39,641 bases of DNA, taken from positions 1 to 39,641 of IMG/VR virus record IMGVR_UViG_3300022204_000009; one strand, written 5' to 3'. The notes beneath the pieces are model-generated. The model did not search any database, was not told where the DNA came from, and saw nothing but the letters and a program-made list of their open reading frames with translations. Positions 1-7,863 of this stretch are shown here, one piece after another. Numbering within the stretch: position 1 is the first letter of the stretch; each line of letters starts with the position of its first letter. Origin of the DNA: a virus. Both the position numbers and the translations under genes were made by a program.

Positions 1-154
1 TTCACCGGCAGTGCGTGAGCAGGTTGCGCGGCTGGCGCGTGTTCGGCCTGATGTGGCGGTTGAGGTTGTGGCTGATGATGATGCGCGGCTGACTGATCGT
101 GACAAGCATTTTAATACCGGCGTGACCAGGGCGCTGCTGGCTGCGGCGGCGGTT
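1..154. repeat. Terminal redundancy, left copy
   Basis: These 154 bases recur at 39488-39641 with four mismatches (positions 10, 23, 25 and 28) and are identical from 29 to 154. Both copies lie in the same reading frame of one primase gene, so the sequence closes into a circle. The mismatches are two silent changes and one Val/Ile change, which looks more like natural strain variation than random error. Confidence 0.9.
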
Positions 155-202
155 GATGGTGATGTGGTGATTCCGAGATTTGATAAGGAGGCTGGCCAGT
201 GA
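2..202 (+). CDS. Toprim primase, C-terminal part (continues from the 3' end of the window)
   Basis: This open frame has no start here. It continues the primase that begins at 38697 and runs off the right end, in the same frame through the 154-base overlap. Joined, the protein is about 330 residues. The segment covers the end of the Toprim domain and the tail, which is rich in Ala, Val and Asp and ends DKEAGQ. The stop codon overlaps the GTG start of the zinc-ribbon gene at 199, so the two are translationally coupled. Role: priming of phage DNA synthesis, by analogy with P4-alpha/TraC-type Toprim primases. Confidence 0.85.
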   Translation, partial: SPAVREQVARLARVRPDVAVEVVADDDARLTDRDKHFNTGVTRALLAAAAVDGDVVIPRFDKEAGQ

Positions 203-366
203 ATAAAGTGACTTGTTGTTGTTTGTGCGGTGACGAAGATAAGCCGTTAAAACGAATCTATGGTGATTGGTACTGTGACGAATGCGAAGAGTTTGATCGT
301 ACCTGTGATATTGATGCTTATGAAGAGCAGAAGCGCGCTCGAATCGCTGAAGAAAATGAATATTAG
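199..366 (+). CDS. Small zinc-ribbon protein
   Basis: A 55-residue protein not recognised by name. It starts at a GTG that overlaps the primase stop (GTGA), with a strong AAGGAGG site at 185-191, seven bases upstream. It has two cysteine knuckles, CLCG near residue 8 and CDEC near residue 30, typical of a zinc ribbon, and a charged helical C-terminus ending AEENEY. Its place between primase and the VapE-type helicase suggests an accessory to replication, but that is inference from context. Start and overlap are clear; function is not. Confidence 0.7.
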   Translation: MNKVTCCCLCGDEDKPLKRIYGDWYCDECEEFDRTCDIDAYEEQKRARIAEENEY

Positions 367-399
367 TTTGATAACAATAATAAATAACGAGGCTGAAGC

Positions 400-1914
400 A
401 TGAGTGATAAGCCGACTGATTTTAATGATCTGGCGCAGGTGCAGGGTGTTGAGGCGCTCGGTGTGCAGATCACTAAAGATTTGCATGATATTACGGTCGA
501 CCGACGACGCGAAGTTGACGCGCCAGCGCAGCTTTCGGAGGGGGTGAAGGCTGTTTCTGATATGGGCAATGTGGTTCCATTTGATAAAAACAGCAATCTA
601 CCCAACGAAAACGCTGCGCGTGATGACGAATTTGAGCGTGTATGGCGTGGCAAGTTTGAACGAACTAATTCTGGCAGCCTGAAAGGCTCGGTGCGTAACA
701 CTGAGCTGGTGCTGCGACATGATAAGCATTGGGCGGGGGTACTGGGGCTTTGTGAGTTTAGTCATCGTGTTTTGAAGTTGAAGCCGCCACCGATGTCGGA
801 TTCGTGCGCGGGTGAGTGGAATGATATGGATGCGGGGTCTTTGCGGCTTTGGTTGGCTGAGCAGTATGGGTTTACGCCTAACCACGGTGATGTGACTGAT
901 GCGCTGGTGACGGTGGCGCGATCGAATAGTTTTCATCCTGTCCGGGAGTATCTTGAGTCGATTAAATGGGATGGTGTGCCACGGTTAAAAGACTGGTTGA
1001 GGCTGGCGTTTGATTCAACGGAGCCGGAGGGCTATCTGGCGTTGGTGGGCCCGAAGATTCTGGTGGGCGCGGTGGCGCGTGTGATGCGACCTGGCTGTAA
1101 GGCTGAGGAGGTGATGATTCTCGAAGGTCGGCAGGGGCGTGGTAAGTCAACGGTGATTTCTATTCTGTTCGGTGACTGGTTTTCTGATTCGCCTTTGCCG
1201 ATTGGTAAGGTGGCGGCGCAGGAGCTTATCCAGGGTAAGTGGTGTTTTGAGATTGCGGAGCTGGACGCCTTTCATAAAGCGGAGGTGACGGCGTTGAAAC
1301 AGTTCCTGTCGCAGCAGATTGACAGGTTCCGACCGGCGTATGGTCGGAGCGCGTTGGATTTTCCGCGCCAGACGCAGTTTTGGGGATCGACTAATCAGGA
1401 TACTTATCTGCGCGATTACACGGGTAACCGAAGGTTTTGGCCGGTTTTTTGTGCGACCGTGAATAAAGAGTGGGTGCGCGAACATCGGGACCAGTTGTGG
1501 GCTGAGGCTTTGCAGCTTTATGAAAACAAGTTTCAGTGGTGGGTTTCTCGGGAAACGCCGGAGCGCGAAGCGGAGTGGTTGCTGGTGACGGATGTCCAGG
1601 ATTCGAGAATGCAGGCCGATCCCTGGGAGGGGTTGCTCATTAAGTTTTTCGCTAAGTCCGTCAATGAGTATTTTCATGCGCATGAGATTCTTGAGGGGAT
1701 TGGTGTTGATGGTGGGCACCAGACTCAGGCCCATGTAAACCGGATTGCGCCGATACTGAGGTCGTTGGGCTGGAAAAATACACGCAAGCGAATTCCTGAT
1801 GGAAACGGCAGAAAAGTGCAGGCGCGGGTGTGGATTAATCAAGATCTGCTGGATGAGGTTCCGTTAAGCAGTGATAAAAACGAACAATCGGGTGATGAAT
1901 TATGGGATATGTGA
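400..1914 (+). CDS. VapE-type replicative helicase/ATPase
   Basis: A 504-residue protein of the virulence-associated E family, superfamily 3-like helicases that replace DnaB-type helicases in many phages and islands. Visible landmarks are KWDGVPRL (189-196), which leads into the domain, Walker A GRQGRGKST (243-251), Walker B FEIAELDA (283-290), a sensor-like QFWGSTN (326-332) and an arginine-finger-like GNRRF (342-346). The first 75 residues look disordered. The C-terminus resembles a small winged-helix region (GWKNTRKRI). It directly follows primase and the zinc-ribbon protein, forming a replication module, and its last codons run into the repeats at 1910-2153. Confidence 0.92.
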   Translation: MSDKPTDFNDLAQVQGVEALGVQITKDLHDITVDRRREVDAPAQLSEGVKAVSDMGNVVPFDKNSNLPNENAARDDEFERVWRGKFERTNSGSLKGSVRNTELVLRHDKHWAGVLGLCEFSHRVLKLKPPPMSDSCAGEWNDMDAGSLRLWLAEQYGFTPNHGDVTDALVTVARSNSFHPVREYLESIKWDGVPRLKDWLRLAFDSTEPEGYLALVGPKILVGAVARVMRPGCKAEEVMILEGRQGRGKSTVISILFGDWFSDSPLPIGKVAAQELIQGKWCFEIAELDAFHKAEVTALKQFLSQQIDRFRPAYGRSALDFPRQTQFWGSTNQDTYLRDYTGNRRFWPVFCATVNKEWVREHRDQLWAEALQLYENKFQWWVSRETPEREAEWLLVTDVQDSRMQADPWEGLLIKFFAKSVNEYFHAHEILEGIGVDGGHQTQAHVNRIAPILRSLGWKNTRKRIPDGNGRKVQARVWINQDLLDEVPLSSDKNEQSGDELWDM

Positions 1915-2153
1915 CACCTGTGACGGCCTACGGTTTGAGGGTGTCACAGCTACAGGCTAGACGGGGCGCGGGTTGTGACGGCGTGACGGCTGTGACGCCG
2001 GTTTCCCGTGCACGTAGGCGCGCACACCTACGCGCGCGCACGCATGCGGATGCGAATATATGTGTCACAGGTGTCACTACTGTCTTATATAAGCAAAATC
2101 AGGAAGTTAGAGTGTGACGGCCTCAAATTGTAGGGTGTCACAGGTGTCACAGG
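1910..2153. repeat. Iteron-like repeats, possible replication origin
   Basis: Variants of TGTGACACCTGTGAC and its complement recur. In the forward sense they are at 1910-1925, 1974-1980, 1983-1989, 1991-1997 and 2113-2120; in the reverse sense (GTGTCACAG type) at 1941-1949, 2061-2078 and 2134-2153. A GC-rich hairpin with arms CGTAGG (2013-2018) and CCTACG (2027-2032) lies in the middle, followed by a short AT-rich stretch near 2055-2063. Position next to primase and helicase suggests an origin bound by the helicase or another initiator; this is inference. An open frame of 71 codons through it encodes only repeat-derived VTPVTA/VTAVTP and is not called. Confidence 0.6.
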
Positions 2154-2506
2154 GGTTTGAGTGGTATCGAGCTGATCTTTACAGCGTTGAAACAGTGGAG
2201 GGTTATCGAGTGATGGTGCAGAAGGTTGGTGGTCGGTGGGTTTATTCTGCATTTAGTCCATGTGAAAAAATTATCAGGAATGGTGATCGCTGGTTTTTTC
2301 GTGGCTTTGAGTACAAAGATCGGTATGAGATTGGTGAGCAGGTGCCACCGGCTTTTGATTTTCGAGGCATGACGGCTTCGATGCCGTTGGGTTGTTTTCG
2401 TGATGTTGATTTCGGTGGCACTGAGCCTGCGATGGCGGCTGCGAAGGATGCTTGTTGGTTGGATTGGTTAAATAATAATAACGGGGTGTGTGATGGCGAA
2501 GATTAA
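2114..2506 (+). CDS. Hypothetical phage protein
   Basis: A protein of up to 130 residues. The start is uncertain because the first 15 codons run through the GTGTCACAG repeats; a GTG within them could be the real start. The body is well-formed and coding-like: an aromatic, beta-rich segment (YRVMVQKVGGRWVYSAF, then WFFRGFEYKDRY) followed by a helix containing EPAMAAAKDACWLDWL. Phages often carry small proteins with a similar layout next to replication genes, but no function is known to me. The stop overlaps the start of the Q-like regulator. Confidence 0.65.
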   Translation: MTASNCRVSQVSQGFEWYRADLYSVETVEGYRVMVQKVGGRWVYSAFSPCEKIIRNGDRWFFRGFEYKDRYEIGEQVPPAFDFRGMTASMPLGCFRDVDFGGTEPAMAAAKDACWLDWLNNNNGVCDGED

Positions 2507-2894
2507 AACGATTGATGAACGGTTGTATGAGTGGGCGGATTTCGTGAGGGACAATAAAAAAGATTTGTTGTTTGCAAATAAATCACCTGAACAGCAAACG
2601 GCTGGCGGTGGTGATGTTAGTGATGGTTATATGCCGGAACACGTGGTATTGATGGAACTGGCTGTATTGCAATTACCTGTTGATTGCCGTGAGGCGGTGA
2701 AAGCTAAGTACATGGGATGCCAGGATAACCAAGCTGATCAGGCGCGCCAGCTGTCTGCCGCGCTAAAGAAAAAGATTTCTCGGCGGCGATTTAGCGAGAT
2801 GATCTATTACTCGCATCTGTTTATCGCTGGGATTTATACAGGACTGGAAATGGCTATTGAAAAAAGTGTTGACAATGCCGCCCAGAAACCTTAA
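2493..2894 (+). CDS. Probable Q-like late regulator (HTH)
   Basis: A 133-residue protein from ATG 2493 (a GTG lies just before it). The second half reads like a sigma-region-4/antiterminator helix-turn-helix: LPVDCREAVKAKYMG, then ARQLSAALKKKISRRRFSEM, then a final amphipathic helix. Phage Q-type antitermination proteins have this pattern. Position supports the role: it ends the replication block and is followed at once by a strong intrinsic terminator at 2954-2983, beyond which lie the lysis, packaging and structural genes. Family assignment is by pattern only. Confidence 0.55.
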   Translation: MAKIKTIDERLYEWADFVRDNKKDLLFANKSPEQQTAGGGDVSDGYMPEHVVLMELAVLQLPVDCREAVKAKYMGCQDNQADQARQLSAALKKKISRRRFSEMIYYSHLFIAGIYTGLEMAIEKSVDNAAQKP

Positions 2895-2953
2895 GTTTGC
2901 ATTCAGAGTGTGTTGTTGCGACTGAGGCACACCGAACAAATTAATAATCATCA

Positions 2954-2983
2954 AAGCCTGCGAATTTCGCGGGCTTTTTTTAT
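2954..2983 (+). terminator. Intrinsic terminator before late genes
   Basis: A GC-rich stem (AGCCTGCGA against TCGCGGGCT, with one G-T pair) is followed by a run of seven T. It separates the replication/regulator genes from the late genes, where a Q-type antiterminator would be expected to act. Confidence 0.85.
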
Positions 2984-3006
2984 GTCTTTTTTCAGGAGGC
3001 GGGCCA

Positions 3007-3564
3007 GTGAATCTTAAGTCGGTATTGAAAACTATCGGTGTGGGTTTGCTGGCCAGTAACCCAGTGGGCGCAGGTGTGTTGTCTGTGGTGAATGCGTTCC
3101 TGCCTGATGATGAGAAGTTGGATGCTGGCGTGGCAACGGGTGCGGATGTTCATTCTGCTATCGATAAGTTACCAGCTGATGTTCGTGAACGGTTAATGCA
3201 GGCTGAGATTAATTTAGAAGTTGAGCAGGAGCGCGGTCGCACTGCTCGTTACCAGGCGATGTGTTCTGCTGATGGCCAGCAGACTCGGGCAAAGATTGTA
3301 CAGATGGCCATGTGGTCGCTGATCGGGTTGACGATGGTGTTCATGTTGTTTGTTGGTTTTGTGTATGTCGAGAAGGGCGCAGCTGAGGCTTTCAGTGCTG
3401 AGATGGTAGCGTTTTTCTTTGCGCTGTCTGGCACGTATGCCTATGTGATCCGCGCGTACTTTGGTGACCTTAAAGCTGAAACGCAATCACGACACGCCAC
3501 GATTGATGACAAGCCACAACATCCGAAAGGATTGGCTGGTTTGTTTTCAGCGATCAGGGGTTAA
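3007..3564 (+). CDS. Holin-like membrane protein (3TM/GTA holin type)
   Basis: A 185-residue protein starting at GTG 3007 behind an AGGAGG site (2995-3000). It has a hydrophobic N-terminus (residues 5-30), a charged helical stretch with VRERLMQAEINLEVEQE, then two clear membrane helices (around 101-122 and 130-150) and a hydrophilic tail. This resembles the three-membrane-segment holins described for gene-transfer agents and many proteobacterial phages. A second small holin-like gene follows three bases later. Expected role: permeabilising the inner membrane to time lysis. Confidence 0.7.
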   Translation: MNLKSVLKTIGVGLLASNPVGAGVLSVVNAFLPDDEKLDAGVATGADVHSAIDKLPADVRERLMQAEINLEVEQERGRTARYQAMCSADGQQTRAKIVQMAMWSLIGLTMVFMLFVGFVYVEKGAAEAFSAEMVAFFFALSGTYAYVIRAYFGDLKAETQSRHATIDDKPQHPKGLAGLFSAIRG

Positions 3565-3566
3565 GG

Positions 3567-3788
3567 ATGTCAGATATCAAACAGCAGGCTGTATCGACTA
3601 TCGATCATGTCAAACATACGATGGATGCGGGTGCGTTTACTATTACAGTTGGCGCGCTGGCTGAGATACTGCCAGCGTTCGCGGCGTTGCTGTCTATTGT
3701 CTGGATGATGATCAGAATTTATGAGACGCGCACAGTGCAAAAGCTGCTAGGTAACACTGTTGTTGTTGATGATGAGCAGGATGATTAG
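3567..3788 (+). CDS. Small holin-like membrane protein
   Basis: A 73-residue protein with a single strong hydrophobic region (about residues 22-50, AFTITVGALAEILPAFAALL), a short basic-aromatic boundary (MIRIYETRTVQ) and an acidic tail (VVDDEQDD). This is the usual plan of small phage holins or holin partners. It sits between the larger holin-like protein and the HNH nuclease. No endolysin follows, which is unusual; the only lysin-like gene found is on the other strand at 29889. Confidence 0.72.
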   Translation: MSDIKQQAVSTIDHVKHTMDAGAFTITVGALAEILPAFAALLSIVWMMIRIYETRTVQKLLGNTVVVDDEQDD

Positions 3789-3790
3789 TC

Positions 3791-4138
3791 GTGCCTGAGT
3801 CGCCTCCGCGATTAAGTTGTAAATCAAAAACAAAACGTGCGGTGGTGAAGGTTGCTGAAAAGCGTGAGTCAGCCGCTAAGCGCGGTTATGGTCGAGCATG
3901 GCAGAAAGCTCGTGAAGGTTTTTTGCGTAAGCATCCGTTGTGCGAGTGTGATGAGTGTCAGGCTGGCGTGAAGCGAGTGATGGCCGCGACGGTTGTAGAT
4001 CATAAGGTTCCGCATAGAGGTGATAAGGTTTTGTTTTGGGATCGAAACAACTGGCAGGCAATGGCCGCGAGTTGTCATAACAAGAAAACCGCGCGAGAAG
4101 ATGGCGGGTTTGGAAACCGAACCGCATCGACCAGCTAG
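3791..4138 (+). CDS. HNH endonuclease (packaging-associated)
   Basis: A 115-residue protein starting at GTG 3791. It has a basic N-terminus, then RGYGRAWQKAREGFLRKHP, a CECDEC zinc knuckle, the HNH core with VVDHKVPHRGD and a second half WQAMAASCHNKKTARED. HNH genes beside P27-type small terminases are common in HK97-like cos phages, where the HNH protein is needed with terminase for cos cleavage. The probable cos region follows directly. Confidence 0.88.
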   Translation: MPESPPRLSCKSKTKRAVVKVAEKRESAAKRGYGRAWQKAREGFLRKHPLCECDECQAGVKRVMAATVVDHKVPHRGDKVLFWDRNNWQAMAASCHNKKTAREDGGFGNRTASTS

Positions 4139-4362
4139 GCATGGGGGGTGTAAATCCTTACAGCCGCGCGCACTGTAGACCGAGTCCCTACCTCCATTTT
4201 TACGTGGATAGTTTTGAATAGAGATTCACCACTTGCTGATTTTGTTAAAAGTGGTGATAGAAAAGCAGGATAGTCAAGAAATATTTAGTAGTTAATAAAA
4301 GTTTTTAATTTTAAATTTGTTTCACGTATTAATTCAGGGATTATTTTTATCAGGCAATCATC
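4139..4362. other. Intergenic region, probable cos site
   Basis: This 224-base stretch has no credible gene. Its first part has a GGGGGG run (4142-4147), AAATCC, a GC-rich patch and CCCTACCTCC before TTTTTACG, an arrangement I associate with cos regions between HNH and small-terminase genes. The second part is AT-rich, with an inverted repeat of CACCACTT (4228-4235) and AAGTGGTG (4250-4257). The exact cut position cannot be read from one sequence. Confidence 0.5.
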
Positions 4363-4818
4363 ATGACGAAGAAAGCAGATCCAAACAAAGGGAACGTATC
4401 TCAGTTCCCTGGGGATTATGCTGGGCACTCTGATGATTGGCATATACAGCAAGCGGCAGATATGCGGCCTGCTGGTTTAAAGGCTGAAGAGTGTGATGTT
4501 TGGGATGTGATTGCTCCTGAGTTGAGCAAGGTAGGGCGGCTTAAAAAACTGTATATCGAAGTGATCTGCGAATATTGCCGGATCGTTGCAAAGTTGGCTG
4601 AGGCCCGTGAATACCTGGATCGCGAAGAATGGACTTATGTCACCACTGGCCGTCATGGGTCACAGGAAAAATCACGACCAGAAGTTGCTCAGTTGAATGA
4701 TGACTGGCGAAAATTCCGTTCATTAGTGAGCGAGCTGGGCCTGTCGCCTGCGGCTGAAAAGAGCCTGAATAGCAAACAGGGTGATCTGTTCGGGCCGAAC
4801 CCTTATTCAGATTTGTAG
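4363..4818 (+). CDS. terS: Terminase small subunit (P27 family)
   Basis: A 151-residue protein with the P27-family pattern: a polar N-terminus, RPAGLKAEECDVWDVIAPEL, a helical core around YIEVICEYCRIVAKLAEAREYL, and the conserved C-terminal end RKFRSLVSELGLSPAAEKS. It recognises phage DNA ends and presents them to the large subunit. Its TAG stop overlaps the GTG start of the large subunit by one base, so the pair is coupled. Confidence 0.93.
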   Translation: MTKKADPNKGNVSQFPGDYAGHSDDWHIQQAADMRPAGLKAEECDVWDVIAPELSKVGRLKKLYIEVICEYCRIVAKLAEAREYLDREEWTYVTTGRHGSQEKSRPEVAQLNDDWRKFRSLVSELGLSPAAEKSLNSKQGDLFGPNPYSDL

Positions 4819-6527
4819 TGGTCGCGAAAAGTCAGCACATCAAAGACATTGATAAATATGTCAACGATGTCATAGCAGGGCGCAAGCTCGCTAACAAATG
4901 GGAAATTTTAGCGTGTAAGCGTTACAAAAAAGATTTAAAACGCTCGCGCACTACTGGTTTCGAATACGAGTTTGATCGGCAGAAAGCTGAGCACGCGATC
5001 AAGTTCATCGAGACATTGCCGCACACCAAAGGAAAGTGGGCCACGCTCACAGGTAAAGATCGTCTGATCAGACTGGAAGGCTGGCAGAAGTTCATTATTG
5101 GAAGCATTTTTGGTTGGGTTCACAAAAAAACTCGGCTTCGCCGGTTTAGAGTCGCGGATGTTTATGTGCCGCGAAAAAACGGTAAGAGCGTTATTGCTGC
5201 AGGCATCGGGCTTTATATGCTCACCGCTGACGGTGAGTTTGGCGCTGAGGTTTATTGCGGTGCGACTACCGAAAAGCAAGCCTGGGAAGTATTTAAGCCA
5301 GCTAAATTGATGGCTGAAAGGTCGCCAATGTTTCGGCGGCATTACGGCGTTGAAGTGACCGCGCGTTTTCTAACACGGCCTCGTGATGGCTCGGTGTTCG
5401 CGCCAGTCATAGGCAAGCCTGGTGACGGAGCGTCACCCTCCTGTTCGATCGTTGATGAGTTCCATGAACACGATGACGATGAGCTTTACGACACTATGAT
5501 CACAGGCATGGGCGCGCGCGAACAGCCGCTCATGCTGGTGATCACAACGGCGGGCTCGAATATCGCCGGGCCCTGTTATCAAAAACAAAGAGACCTCGAA
5601 AAAGTTCTCGAAGGTGTTTTTGAAAACGATCAGCTGTTTGGTGTTATCTACACCATCGACAAAGAAGATGACTGGAAAGCAGAGTCGTCACTGATTAAAG
5701 CCAATCCAAACTACGGCGTATCAGTTGGAAAAGATTTCCTGAGAAACCAAATTCGTGACGCTGAGCAATCACCACGAAAAATAAACACGGTCAAACGTAA
5801 ACATTTCAATATCTGGGTCGGTGCTAAAGACGCCTGGATGAACATGGACTTGTGGAACGCGCAAGGCGACTCAACGCTTCAGCGTGAAGACTTCGTTAAC
5901 GATCCCTGCAACAAGGCGCTCGATCTATCGAGCAAGCTCGACATCACGGCTGATGTCGATATGTTCACGCGCGTCATCGACGGCAAAGATCATTATTATG
6001 TTTTCGGCAAATACTATCTGCCTGAAGACAGAGTCAACGAAGACGGCAAAGAACATTACCAGGGCTGGGTCAACGACGGTCATCTGATTACAACTGACGG
6101 CAACGTCATCGACTACCAGACGATTGAAGACAACGCGGCTGCCGACGGTAAGAACTACCAGATCGAACAGGTTGGATATGATCCCTGGGGCGCAACCGAT
6201 CTGGCGCAACGCCTGCAGGACAGTCACGGCATGACCGTGGTAGAAATCCCGCAAACCACAAAGTATTTATCCGAGCCGATGAAGTGGGTCGAATCAATGG
6301 TGCTCGCTGGTCGTTTTCATCACGACAACAACCCGGTGCTGTCATGGATGATCTCGAACGTAGTCTCGAAAGAAGATGCAAACGAAAACGTGTATCCGCG
6401 CAAAGACGGTAAAGAAAATAAAATCGATGGCGCAGTAGCCACCATCATGGCCATGCTGTTATCGATGAAAGAAGAATCTGAAGAAGGCCCGAGCGTTTAC
6501 GAAGAACGAGGAATAATAGCATTTTGA
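4818..6527 (+). CDS. terL: Terminase large subunit
   Basis: A 569-residue HK97-type packaging motor. The ATPase has Walker A VPRKNGKS (117-124), Walker B CSIVDEFHEH (209-218) and a coupling motif ITTAGSN (242-248). The C-terminal nuclease part carries acidic positions in LDITADVD and GYDPWGATD. Length is normal for the family. The gene starts at a GTG overlapping the small-subunit stop; an ATG start would drop conserved N-terminal sequence. It packages concatemeric DNA into the prohead and cuts it. Confidence 0.96.
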   Translation: MVAKSQHIKDIDKYVNDVIAGRKLANKWEILACKRYKKDLKRSRTTGFEYEFDRQKAEHAIKFIETLPHTKGKWATLTGKDRLIRLEGWQKFIIGSIFGWVHKKTRLRRFRVADVYVPRKNGKSVIAAGIGLYMLTADGEFGAEVYCGATTEKQAWEVFKPAKLMAERSPMFRRHYGVEVTARFLTRPRDGSVFAPVIGKPGDGASPSCSIVDEFHEHDDDELYDTMITGMGAREQPLMLVITTAGSNIAGPCYQKQRDLEKVLEGVFENDQLFGVIYTIDKEDDWKAESSLIKANPNYGVSVGKDFLRNQIRDAEQSPRKINTVKRKHFNIWVGAKDAWMNMDLWNAQGDSTLQREDFVNDPCNKALDLSSKLDITADVDMFTRVIDGKDHYYVFGKYYLPEDRVNEDGKEHYQGWVNDGHLITTDGNVIDYQTIEDNAAADGKNYQIEQVGYDPWGATDLAQRLQDSHGMTVVEIPQTTKYLSEPMKWVESMVLAGRFHHDNNPVLSWMISNVVSKEDANENVYPRKDGKENKIDGAVATIMAMLLSMKEESEEGPSVYEERGIIAF

Positions 6528-6664
6528 AAATAATCCCTGACATCTTAGGAATCGCGGGTCTTGGCCTGGTTGGTTATGGCGTTGCTCAATGGAGCGTGCC
6601 TGCGGCCTGTGTGGTGGTCGGTGTAGTCCTGATGTTTTCCGCCTACCGAATGGCTAAAAAATAA
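6524..6664 (+). CDS. Small two-helix membrane protein
   Basis: A 46-residue protein whose TTG start overlaps the terminase stop (TTGA). It has two hydrophobic stretches, residues 4-19 and 24-40, and a basic end MAKK. Small membrane proteins between terminase and portal are common in HK97-like phages, but their function is unknown. An ACGAGG site lies about 12 bases upstream, a long spacing, so expression probably depends on coupling to terminase. Confidence 0.6.
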   Translation: MKIIPDILGIAGLGLVGYGVAQWSVPAACVVVGVVLMFSAYRMAKK

Positions 6665-6666
6665 TT

Positions 6667-7863
6667 ATGTTTCTCGATAGAATTGCGAACCCGCAAGCGG
6701 CGATCACTGAATCCAGCGAGCTGGCTAAAATGATTTATGGCTCGCAATCAAATGCGGGCGTGACCGTCACTACCGATAGCGCCATGCGTCAAAGCGCGGT
6801 TTATGCCTGCGTGTCCGTTATCAGCGAAACCGTTGCGCAGTTGCCGTTAATTCTTTACATGCGTGATGGTGATAGAAAACAACGTGCGATCGCAAACCGT
6901 TTGTACAGTTTGTTGCACGACGCGCCGAATGATTTTCAAACCAGCTTCGAGTGGCGTCAGACAAAAACTGCTCACCTTTGTCTACGCGGTAAAGCGTTCA
7001 GTTTTATCAATCGGTCAGTAACAGGCGAAGCGCTTGAGTTGTTACCTATGCACCCTGATCGGGTAAAAATAAAACAGCATAAAGATTATCGGCTTGAATA
7101 CGAATTCACCGATGCCGACAACATCAGACATATACTGCGGCAGGATCAGGTGTTTCGTCTCACTGGTCTGTCGTTTGATGGCGTGAACGGCATCAGCCCG
7201 ATTGCTTACCATCGTGAAACCGTTGGCACGGGCATTGCTGCAGATAAGCACACCGCGTTGTCGTTTAAAAACGGCGCGAAGATGAATGGCGTGCTGAGTA
7301 ATCCCGGTCACTTCAGCACTACTGAAGTCGCTAAGCGAGTCAAAGAAAGCTGGGACGAAGCGCACAGTGGCGACAACGCCTTTAAAACACCGTTGCTCGA
7401 AGATGGTTTGTCATGGATACAAACTTCAATGAACAACCGTGATGCTCAATACATCGAAACCCGTAAATTTCAGACTGAAGAAATAGCGCGAATTTTTCGA
7501 GTGCCGCCGCATAAAATCGGTCATCTTGAAAAAAGCACCAACAACAACATTGAGCATCAGGGTTTAGAGTTTGTTACCGATACCATGATGCCCTGGCTGC
7601 GCCGTTGGGAGCAGGCGATTGCTCGTGACTTACTAGGCCGGTCTGATAGCCGAAAGTATTTCTCTGAATTTTTGGTTGATGGTTTGCTGCGTGGCGACTC
7701 AAAGAGCCGCGCAGAATATTACGCGCGCGCGGTCGGTAGCAACAACGGCCCTGCATGGTTAACGGTTAATGAGATTCGCGCAATGGAAAATAAAAATTCG
7801 ATTGAAGGTGGCGATGTTTTATACGTGCCTTCATCCGTTATGCCTGCCGGAGAGAATAAATGA
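6667..7863 (+). CDS. Portal protein (HK97 family)
   Basis: A 398-residue portal protein. Family signs include SAVYACVSVISETVAQLPL, the GISPIAYHRETVG segment, RDAQYIETRKFQTEEIARIFRVPPHKIG, and the C-terminal LTVNEIRAMENKNSIEGGD. It forms the dodecameric ring at one head vertex that terminase docks on and DNA passes through. Its stop overlaps the start of the protease gene (ATGA). Confidence 0.95.
   Translation: MFLDRIANPQAAITESSELAKMIYGSQSNAGVTVTTDSAMRQSAVYACVSVISETVAQLPLILYMRDGDRKQRAIANRLYSLLHDAPNDFQTSFEWRQTKTAHLCLRGKAFSFINRSVTGEALELLPMHPDRVKIKQHKDYRLEYEFTDADNIRHILRQDQVFRLTGLSFDGVNGISPIAYHRETVGTGIAADKHTALSFKNGAKMNGVLSNPGHFSTTEVAKRVKESWDEAHSGDNAFKTPLLEDGLSWIQTSMNNRDAQYIETRKFQTEEIARIFRVPPHKIGHLEKSTNNNIEHQGLEFVTDTMMPWLRRWEQAIARDLLGRSDSRKYFSEFLVDGLLRGDSKSRAEYYARAVGSNNGPAWLTVNEIRAMENKNSIEGGDVLYVPSSVMPAGENK

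Noticed and set aside
1147-1842. 231-codon - strand frame inside the VapE gene
   Set aside because: A shadow of a protein with clear helicase motifs on the + strand.
1902-2117. 71-codon frame after the VapE gene
   Set aside because: It encodes repeat-derived VTPVTA/VTAVTP and Arg-Ala-rich sequence from the TGTGAC array and has no ribosome site; better explained by the repeats.
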